From contig NZ_CP094359.1 in assembly GCF_024396695.1 (NCBI RefSeq), forward strand, positions 1,364,001 through 1,428,000: a stretch of 64,000 bases of DNA. The letters are read 5' to 3'. The position numbers were made by a program, and so were the translations under genes. Below are positions 58,359-64,000 of this stretch, piece after piece. The number at the start of each line of letters is the position of its first letter. Position 1 is the stretch's first letter. Under the pieces are notes generated by a model. It was not told where the DNA came from and did not search any database. It was given only the letters and a program-made list of their open reading frames with translations. This stretch comes from Acidithiobacillus sp. YTS05. GTDB lineage: Bacteria > Pseudomonadota > Gammaproteobacteria > Acidithiobacillales > Acidithiobacillaceae.

Positions 58359-59240
58359 ATGCTCGACACCCTCCAAGCCCATTCGGTCGCTGGCCGACGG
58401 ACAAACGATGTTGTTCCCGCCGCTGCGGGGATTGGCCTCCGTGCCCCCCATTATGCCGAGGTGCTGGCAAGTCGCCCGGACGTTTCCTGGATGGAAGTGC
58501 ACAGCGAAAATCTGTTTGCTCCGGGAGGTCGGGTTCATCAAGTGATGGAGCGGGTTCGCCAGGAGTATCCCTTGAGTCTGCATGGTGTGGCCCTCTCCCT
58601 GGGCAGCGCAGATCCGCTGAATGCCCGCCATCTCCGTCAACTCCAGCAGGTAGTTCGACGCTATGAGCCAGGCCTGGTTTCCGAACATCTGTGCTGGGTT
58701 TCCGTGGGCGGGCAGTATCTCCATGATTTACTGCCGCTACCGGGAACCGAGCTCATGTTAGATCACCTGGTACCGCGCATTCTGCAGGTCCAGGAAGTGT
58801 TGGGGCGTCAGATACTGATAGAGAACGTTTCCGCCTATCTGCACTATTCCGGAGAAAGTCTGCCCGAATGGGCCATGCTCAATGCCCTGGTAGAGAGAAC
58901 CGGATGCGGGCTGCTGCTGGATGTCAACAACTTGTATGTCAGCAGCCGGAACCAGCGCTTTGACCCCCTGTTTTATCTGGCGAATCTTCGGTTGGACGCA
59001 GTGCAGGAAATCCACTTGGCAGGATTCAGTATCGAAGAAGTTGCTGATACCCGTGTCCTGATCGACACCCACAGCCGCGCGGTGTGGCCTGAAGTATGGG
59101 ATTTATACGAGAAAACCCTACAGCTCCTGAATCGCCGAGTGCCAACGCTGATCGAATGGGATGTCGATCTGCCCAGCCTTGATGAGCTGTTGCGAGAGGC
59201 TTCGGTCGCCCAAAAGCACCTGGAGAGAACCCATGGATGA
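58359..59240 (+). CDS. bufB: MNIO-family (DUF692) iron oxidase BufB
   Basis: A 293-residue TIM-barrel multinuclear non-heme iron oxidative enzyme. Family motifs include GIGLRAPHYAEVLASRP, WMEVHSENLF, the SLHGVALSLGSADPL strand, LIENVSAY, LLLDVNNLYVSS and EIHLAGF, which together give the His/Glu/Asp metal ligands. It modifies bufferin cysteines. The start is the ATG at 58359 after CAGGAG; a 31-codon upstream extension lacks conservation and covers the hairpin. Confidence 0.9.
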   Translation: MLDTLQAHSVAGRRTNDVVPAAAGIGLRAPHYAEVLASRPDVSWMEVHSENLFAPGGRVHQVMERVRQEYPLSLHGVALSLGSADPLNARHLRQLQQVVRRYEPGLVSEHLCWVSVGGQYLHDLLPLPGTELMLDHLVPRILQVQEVLGRQILIENVSAYLHYSGESLPEWAMLNALVERTGCGLLLDVNNLYVSSRNQRFDPLFYLANLRLDAVQEIHLAGFSIEEVADTRVLIDTHSRAVWPEVWDLYEKTLQLLNRRVPTLIEWDVDLPSLDELLREASVAQKHLERTHG

Positions 59241-59946
59241 GATTCGCCAATGGCAGGAACGGTTTCGCGATGTGCTCTTCTCCTCCGATGACGGAAAGAC
59301 ATTGCGCGGGCTTTCCGGCTGCATTCCTCCCGAAGTCTCCACCGTGATCTATCGCAACAATATCCTCGAAGGCTTTCGTCTGGCGTTGGCCGACATCTAT
59401 CGGACAACAGAACAGCTACTGGGAGAGGAGTGTTTTCGGGCCCTTTGTCGCGAGTATGTGCAGAACCATCCCTCTGCCAGTGGCGATCGCAATGCTTACG
59501 GCCAAGAGCTGAGCTCCTGGCTTGTGGGACACCCACTCGCCCATACAATCCCGTATCTTCCTGATCTAGCCCGTTTGGAATGGCGTCAGCATGAGGCATA
59601 CCTCGCGGAGGATGGTTTCTCGGCACTGGGGCTGCACAACTCCGCGCGCCTGGTGGAGTCGGACTATCCTATTTTTTCCATTTGGGCATTCTGCCAGGAC
59701 CCGGAAAACGCCGGGACTCTAGACCTGGACCACTTGAGCGCAGAATCAATCTTGGTCGCAAGACCCACCGAAGAAGTCCTGATGCGCCCTGTTGGGCCGG
59801 CTGAGGCACGCTGGTATGGGTTCTTGTTGTCCGGGTACGGCATCCAGGAAGCCGGACAAATGACGATTGCAACAGAACCGGACTTCGATCTTGCAACCTT
59901 TGTGAAGAACGCAGTGGCAGAGGGGCTGATCAGGGAAGATGGATAA
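59233..59946 (+). CDS. bufC: BufC (DUF2063) recognition protein
   Basis: A 237-residue DUF2063 protein. The N-terminal domain shows VIYRNNILEGFRLALADIY and a PYLPDLARLEW segment, both typical. It forms the complex with the MNIO enzyme that recognises the precursor. The ATG overlaps the bufB stop by eight bases. Confidence 0.88.
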   Translation: MDEIRQWQERFRDVLFSSDDGKTLRGLSGCIPPEVSTVIYRNNILEGFRLALADIYRTTEQLLGEECFRALCREYVQNHPSASGDRNAYGQELSSWLVGHPLAHTIPYLPDLARLEWRQHEAYLAEDGFSALGLHNSARLVESDYPIFSIWAFCQDPENAGTLDLDHLSAESILVARPTEEVLMRPVGPAEARWYGFLLSGYGIQEAGQMTIATEPDFDLATFVKNAVAEGLIREDG

Positions 59947-59994
59947 ACGATGGTACTGGCCCACGCGACAATCGCACGAGAACGGGAAGACTTG

Positions 59995-60627
59995 ATGGCA
60001 AGCACTGTGGAGACGAAGACAGTGAACACACCAACAGCGGAATCGGCGGAGAGATCCTCCCCTGAGTCTTGGGTGGAACGATATGGAGACGCCCTGTTTC
60101 GTCACGCATTGTTTCGTTTGAATGGCAACAAAGCATTGGCCGAGGATCTTGTCCAGGAAACCTTACTAGCGGCTTGGGTTGGTCGCAAGGAGTACGCAGG
60201 TGCTGCACGAGAGCAGACTTGGATGTTCGGAATTCTGGAACACAAGATCCTGGATCATTTCCGTCAGCAGAAACGGCATCCTCAAGTCTATCTGGAAGAC
60301 CGGGATGGCGGAGAAGACGAAATGGAGCAGCTGCTGTTCCAGGCCGATGGGCGATGGGCCTTGCGACCTGGGAATTGGGGAAGGAATCCAGAAAACCTGG
60401 CAGAAGATCAAGATCTTTTGCAGGCAATACAACGATGCTTCGAGGGCTTGCCAAAAGCACAGCAAATGGCCTTTATGCATCGAGAGTGGTATGGGGAGGA
60501 TACCGCCTGCTGTGCAAGGCTTCTCGAGGTGAGCATCGGTCATCTGGCCGTTCTTCTGCATCGAGCGCGGCTACGCATTGCCCGATGTCTGGAGGCATAT
60601 TTTCCCCAAGGAGAGGTTCATTCGTGA
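59995..60627 (+). CDS. ECF-type RNA polymerase sigma factor
   Basis: About 210 residues. Region 2 is seen in LFRLNGNKALAEDLVQETLL and QTWMFGILEHKILDHFRQQK; region 4 is LEVSIGHLAVLLHRARLRIA. I use the ATG at 59995 after GGGAAG; another in-frame ATG lies at 59950, four bases from the bufC stop. The GTG of the anti-sigma gene overlaps its stop, so it is a sigma/anti-sigma pair joined to the bufferin operon, probably a self-regulating metal or oxidant response. Confidence 0.88.
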   Translation: MASTVETKTVNTPTAESAERSSPESWVERYGDALFRHALFRLNGNKALAEDLVQETLLAAWVGRKEYAGAAREQTWMFGILEHKILDHFRQQKRHPQVYLEDRDGGEDEMEQLLFQADGRWALRPGNWGRNPENLAEDQDLLQAIQRCFEGLPKAQQMAFMHREWYGEDTACCARLLEVSIGHLAVLLHRARLRIARCLEAYFPQGEVHS

Positions 60628-60953
60628 AAAAAGAGCATTTCATGATGACCTGCAAGGAGGCTGCTCAGAGCATATCGCGAAACCAGGACTTGCGATTGCC
60701 ATTGGGTGAGCGCATTAAATTACGTATGCACTTATTGTTCTGTGCTTCCTGCCGCCAGTACGATCGACAGGTTCGCTGGCTGCATCAAACTTTTTCGACC
60801 GTGGCAGCACCCTGGCGCGAGGCACATCTGGGGGATGAGTTCAAATCACGCCTTTGCCAACAGATGCGACGGTCTGAAGCAAAGGCAGGTCCCGGCGAAG
60901 GCAATCTGGAAGGAAAGCGCGATGCGACGGATTCAACGTCGATTGATCAGTGA
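60624..60953 (+). CDS. Zinc-finger anti-sigma factor
   Basis: A 109-residue protein starting at a GTG that overlaps the sigma gene stop. The zinc anti-sigma motif is visible: TCKEAAQSIS, then MHLLFCASC (His-x3-Cys-x2-Cys). There is no membrane helix, so it is a cytoplasmic sensor. Thiol oxidation or metal binding at this site could release the sigma factor. Confidence 0.85.
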   Translation: MKKEHFMMTCKEAAQSISRNQDLRLPLGERIKLRMHLLFCASCRQYDRQVRWLHQTFSTVAAPWREAHLGDEFKSRLCQQMRRSEAKAGPGEGNLEGKRDATDSTSIDQ

Positions 60954-60971
60954 GCGAAAAAGGAGTGACTA

Positions 60972-61322
60972 ATGAGCAAATTGGCAGTAGTTCTGTTATC
61001 AGACATGAAGGAATCGGTAAAAGTAGAGATGGCTATGCGCTTTGCTTTGGTAGCCCAACAAGAAAAGCTACTCGATGATCTGCGTTTTTATTTTTTTGGA
61101 CCAGGGGTTCGGGTCCCAGGGCAGATTTTGGAGAGTGGTAGTGAACTCGAAAAGGTATTGCAACAGCTTTTGAATAGCGGCATGACGACCGTAGCCTGCG
61201 TCTACAATGCACGACAAATGGGGGAGGCGGAACACCTGCAGAAGGCGGAAATCGAGGCACGGGCTATCGGACCGGAACTGACGCGGCTGGTCGCGGATGG
61301 CTATCAAGTAATGACGTTTTAG
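60972..61322 (+). CDS. DsrE-family protein
   Basis: A 116-residue protein with the DsrE/DsrF-like fold: LAVVLLSDMKESVKVEMAMR at the start and RFYFFGPGVRV in the middle. The central cysteine (TVACVYNARQMG) is at a place where family members carry reactive thiols. DsrE relatives act in sulfur transfer or bind small ligands. Part of the operon with the sigma/anti-sigma pair, 18 bases after it. Confidence 0.75.
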   Translation: MSKLAVVLLSDMKESVKVEMAMRFALVAQQEKLLDDLRFYFFGPGVRVPGQILESGSELEKVLQQLLNSGMTTVACVYNARQMGEAEHLQKAEIEARAIGPELTRLVADGYQVMTF

Positions 61323-61332
61323 AGGAACAAAA

Positions 61333-61938
61333 ATGGCAAAAACATCCACTCGAGGCGTGTTGACAGTTCTGTTTATCACATCTGCTTTCTTTTTTTCTGC
61401 CATTCACGACCTGGCCAACGCAGCAGATCGCTCCCTGACGGCAGCACAGGCTGAGCAAACTCTGTGGGATCAAGTACTGCCTGAGCGCCTGACCTACATT
61501 CAAGATGGCCATGGCGGCCCAATCATCTATGACTTTCAGGACCCTAATTGCCCCTATTGTCACCTGTTATACGAAAACGAGGTGCCACTGATTCGGGCAG
61601 GGAAACTCACGGTTCGATATGTTCCAGTAGCTATCCTGACCCCGCAAAGTCCTGGAGAAGCCGCTGCATGGTTGTTGTCTTCTCATCCTCTGGCGACACT
61701 GCAGCATTTCGAGACCATGGTCGGTCCCGTCTTGCGTACGGGCGACTATGATCAGCTCCCGCATCGAGCGTTAACCCCCAAAATAAGTAAAGAATTGCAG
61801 GTCAATAAAGCGATGTTCTTGCGCTTGGGCTTTGATGGCACTCCGGCCCTTTTGTTCCGGGACAAAGATGGTGAGCTCGGTCGTGTTCCTGGCCTCATCT
61901 CCACCAAACAGTTACGCAGGTTGCTCCCGGAACTTTGA
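61333..61938 (+). CDS. Exported DsbG/DsbC-like thiol-disulfide protein
   Basis: A 201-residue protein with a signal peptide (VLTVLFITSAFFFSAI, cleaved near ANA/AD) and a thioredoxin-fold domain with CPYC in DFQDPNCPYCHLLY and the cis-Pro loop FDGTPALLF. The N-terminal dimerisation domain of DsbG seems short. It probably handles periplasmic cysteines, possibly those of the bufferins encoded upstream. It follows dsrE by 10 bases. Confidence 0.82.
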   Translation: MAKTSTRGVLTVLFITSAFFFSAIHDLANAADRSLTAAQAEQTLWDQVLPERLTYIQDGHGGPIIYDFQDPNCPYCHLLYENEVPLIRAGKLTVRYVPVAILTPQSPGEAAAWLLSSHPLATLQHFETMVGPVLRTGDYDQLPHRALTPKISKELQVNKAMFLRLGFDGTPALLFRDKDGELGRVPGLISTKQLRRLLPEL

Positions 61939-61976
61939 TAAGATACAAGCTCCGGCTACGGAGAAGGCTGACTGCG

Positions 61977-62747
61977 ATGTATCCTGCGTTTCGACAATAC
62001 ATTGGCATCGATTATTCTGGTGCAGGAGATCCGCAGCGCAGCCAGAGCGGAATTCGGGTTTTTCTTGCTGAGCGCGATACCGCGCCAGTAGCGGTGTCTT
62101 CACCAAAAGTACACGGAAAACATTGGTCCCGACAGGCCTTGGCCGAATGGCTACGCGAGGAATTGCGCATGGGCGTACCCAAGTTGGTGGGCATTGATCA
62201 CGCATTTTCCTTCCCAATGCAGTATTTTGACCAGTATCACCTGAAAGCCGACTGGAATGAATTTCTGGTCGATTTTCGCCAGCACTGGCCTACGGATATT
62301 CAGGCGGTGGAAGCTCTACGCCGTCAGGCCGAACAAATGCGAACCGGCAAAGCCACCTGGCGCCGACTGACGGAGATACGGGCAGGCGGTGCAAAGTCGG
62401 TATTTCATTTCGACGTTCCCGGGCAAGTAGCCAAATCCACTCACGCGGGACTGCCCTGGCTTCTCTTTCTACGCAATGCGCTCGGTGACCGCATTCACTT
62501 CTGGCCGTTTGATGGCTGGGAAATTCCCGCAGGAAAGTCCGCGCTCGCTGAGATTTACCCATCCCTTTGGAATCATACTTTTCCGATAGAAAACCGCACA
62601 CCCGATGAGCATGATGCCTACGTTTCTGCGGCATGGCTCTGTACGTCTGACCAGGACGGTAGTTTAGCGAATTATCTACGACCCGATCTCACGCCAGAGG
62701 AATATCGCTATGCTCAGATTGAGGGCTGGATACTCGGCGTACGATGA
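61977..62747 (+). CDS. DUF429-family protein
   Basis: About 256 residues from the ATG at 61977, preceded by GGAGAAGG; the frame is open 14 codons earlier. The RNase H-like start YIGIDYSGAGDPQRSQSGI and the LAEIYPSLW, DEHDAYVSAAW segments are those of DUF429 proteins, whose role is unknown. It does not look part of the thiol/metal functions upstream. Confidence 0.7.
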   Translation: MYPAFRQYIGIDYSGAGDPQRSQSGIRVFLAERDTAPVAVSSPKVHGKHWSRQALAEWLREELRMGVPKLVGIDHAFSFPMQYFDQYHLKADWNEFLVDFRQHWPTDIQAVEALRRQAEQMRTGKATWRRLTEIRAGGAKSVFHFDVPGQVAKSTHAGLPWLLFLRNALGDRIHFWPFDGWEIPAGKSALAEIYPSLWNHTFPIENRTPDEHDAYVSAAWLCTSDQDGSLANYLRPDLTPEEYRYAQIEGWILGVR

Positions 62748-62872
62748 GATCAGTGCCCCGCGACGCACAGAGAGATTGCGGAGTCTGGCTATCGCTGCAA
62801 TTCCTCTGCATACTGAGGCTGATGGATTTATCAGTCGTTGGATGAGACACAGACCTGATCCCGGAGTTGCCC

Positions 62873-64000
62873 ATGTCTGCCCCGAATATCGTCTGGTTCA
62901 AGCGCGATTTGCGTGTGCGGGATCACGAACCGCTGCAACGCGCTGCAGCCATGGGCTCGGTGCTGCCTTTGTACGTGATCGAAGTAGAGTTGTGGCGGCA
63001 AAAGGACATGTCTGCACGACACTGGCAATGGCTGCGAGCGCGACTGCAGACACTGGATCAGGAGCTACGCGAACGCGGAGCAGCACTCACCATACTGCGT
63101 GGCGATATAATCGAAATATTCCACAAACTCCACGCAGAGTTGGGCATCAAGGCTGTCTATGGTCACGAGGAGATCGGGAACAGCTGGACCTATGCCCGTG
63201 ATCGACGCGTTGCTGCCTGGTTGCGTCAGCGGGGAATTCCATGGGAACAGTCTAGCCAGGATGGCGTGCAGCGCGGTCTGAAAGATCGAGATCGATGGCA
63301 GGCCCAGCGCGATCGCTTTATGCGTTTGCAGATAGCAGAAGCCCCCGCCACCCTGTGCGGTATCCAGCCTCCCCTGGGCAGTATCCCCACTACGCAGCTC
63401 CCAAGCGCAGAAGATCTCGACCTGGACGAGCCACTTCTCGAGCAGCATATCCCCGTCGCGACACCTGCCGCCGCGCACGCACAATTGCAGCAATTCATTC
63501 GGGAAAAACAGCAGCACTATCTGGCCGGTATGTCGAGCCCACGCACGGCTTTCAGAACCTGTTCGCGCCTCTCCCCCTACCTCGCTCTTGGAATTTACAG
63601 CACGCGTCAGTCCGTTCAAGAGCTTGCCGCCGCGCAACGTTTGAGGTCCAGTCGCGGTCTGAGTGCTTTGCAGGCGCGCCTGGCGTGGCGGGGACACTTC
63701 ATGCAAAAGTTCGAAGACGAGCCGCGTATCGAACACGAGAACCTGCAGCGTGCGCTCGACGGACTACGAGAGTCAGAGTTTGACCGGACGCGCTTTGACG
63801 CCTGGTCTTGCGGGGAAACCGGCTTTCCCTTGGTCGATGCCTGCATGCGGTCTTTGCAAGCGACTGGCTGGCTAAACTTTCGCATGCGCGCCATGCTCGT
63901 TTCCTTCAGCAGCTACGCACTGTGGTTGCATTGGCGGGAGCCGGCCTTGCATCTTGCTCGCCTTTTTCTGGACTATGAGCCCGGGATTCATTACCCACAG
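62873..64000 (+). CDS. DNA photolyase/cryptochrome family protein, cut by window edge
   Basis: The first 376 codons of an FAD-dependent photolyase. The N-terminal antenna-binding Rossmann domain starts IVWFKRDLRVRDHEPLQRAA; the FAD domain shows SRLSPYLALGIYS, LAWRGHFMQKFED, CGETGFPLVDACMRSLQATG and WLNFRMRAMLVSF. The sequence runs open to base 64000. By its sequence it is in the cryptochrome/deoxyribodipyrimidine photo-lyase group; repair of UV damage by light is the family role. The 125 bases before it hold no gene. Confidence 0.9.
   Translation, partial: MSAPNIVWFKRDLRVRDHEPLQRAAAMGSVLPLYVIEVELWRQKDMSARHWQWLRARLQTLDQELRERGAALTILRGDIIEIFHKLHAELGIKAVYGHEEIGNSWTYARDRRVAAWLRQRGIPWEQSSQDGVQRGLKDRDRWQAQRDRFMRLQIAEAPATLCGIQPPLGSIPTTQLPSAEDLDLDEPLLEQHIPVATPAAAHAQLQQFIREKQQHYLAGMSSPRTAFRTCSRLSPYLALGIYSTRQSVQELAAAQRLRSSRGLSALQARLAWRGHFMQKFEDEPRIEHENLQRALDGLRESEFDRTRFDAWSCGETGFPLVDACMRSLQATGWLNFRMRAMLVSFSSYALWLHWREPALHLARLFLDYEPGIHYPQ

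Overview
The window reads as a proteobacterial chromosome, most likely Acidithiobacillus or a close relative. This is inferred from the gene families (DapC-D-E, PEP synthase plus GpmI, a bufferin/DoxX/DsrE group) and from general resemblance to acidophilic sulfur oxidisers; no marker gene proves it. GC content is moderate to high, with AT-richer islands near 22.3-24.5 kb and 36.5-37.4 kb.

Left chromosomal part (1-15.4 kb), nearly all on the + strand: the succinylase branch of lysine/diaminopimelate synthesis (dapC, dapD, dapE), a small secreted protein and a sulfotransferase, PEP synthase, cofactor-independent phosphoglycerate mutase, an AhpD-like protein, then pyruvate dehydrogenase E1alpha-E1beta-E2 and acetate kinase. 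E1alpha is split by an IS110/IS1111-type insertion sequence. The block ends at a tRNA-Lys(CTT) gene.

Accessory part (15.4-54.3 kb): two integrative elements sit head to tail in the 3' end of tRNA-Lys. A 47-bp piece of the tRNA is present three times (15398, 48621, 54250) and bounds them. Element 1 (about 33.2 kb) has its own tyrosine integrase, a MobF relaxase with an Stb-like operon but no coupling protein or type IV secretion genes, a plasmid-like replication block (HTH protein, toprim primase, RepA-like ATPase), and a large defence cargo. The cargo comprises an RT-nitrilase (DRT type 1), a four-gene methyltransferase/PLD nuclease/helicase/GIY-YIG module, a complete ubiquitin-like conjugation operon of the Bil type (Ubl, E2-like, JAMM protease, E1), an orphan JAMM protease related to CBASS Cap3, two toxin-antitoxin pairs and an XRE/ImmA pair. 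Decayed genes (B-family polymerase-like, Mrr C-terminus, DUF2130 N-terminus, IS1182 transposase) show repeated turnover. Element 2 (about 5.6 kb) is minimal: integrase, AlpA-like regulator, primpol-DUF3987 replication protein and two small genes. Each integrase has its own pair of repeat sites at both ends of its element.

Right chromosomal part (54.3-64 kb): an RsbQ-like hydrolase paired with a PAS-GGDEF cyclase (minus strand), then a + strand run with two bufferin precursors, DoxX, the MNIO enzyme BufB and BufC, followed by an ECF sigma factor, its zinc-finger anti-sigma, a DsrE protein, a DsbG-like thiol protein, a DUF429 protein and a photolyase cut by the window edge.

The most interesting material is the defence cargo of element 1, especially the Bil operon and the methyltransferase-PLD-helicase-GIY-YIG module next to the DRT1 gene.
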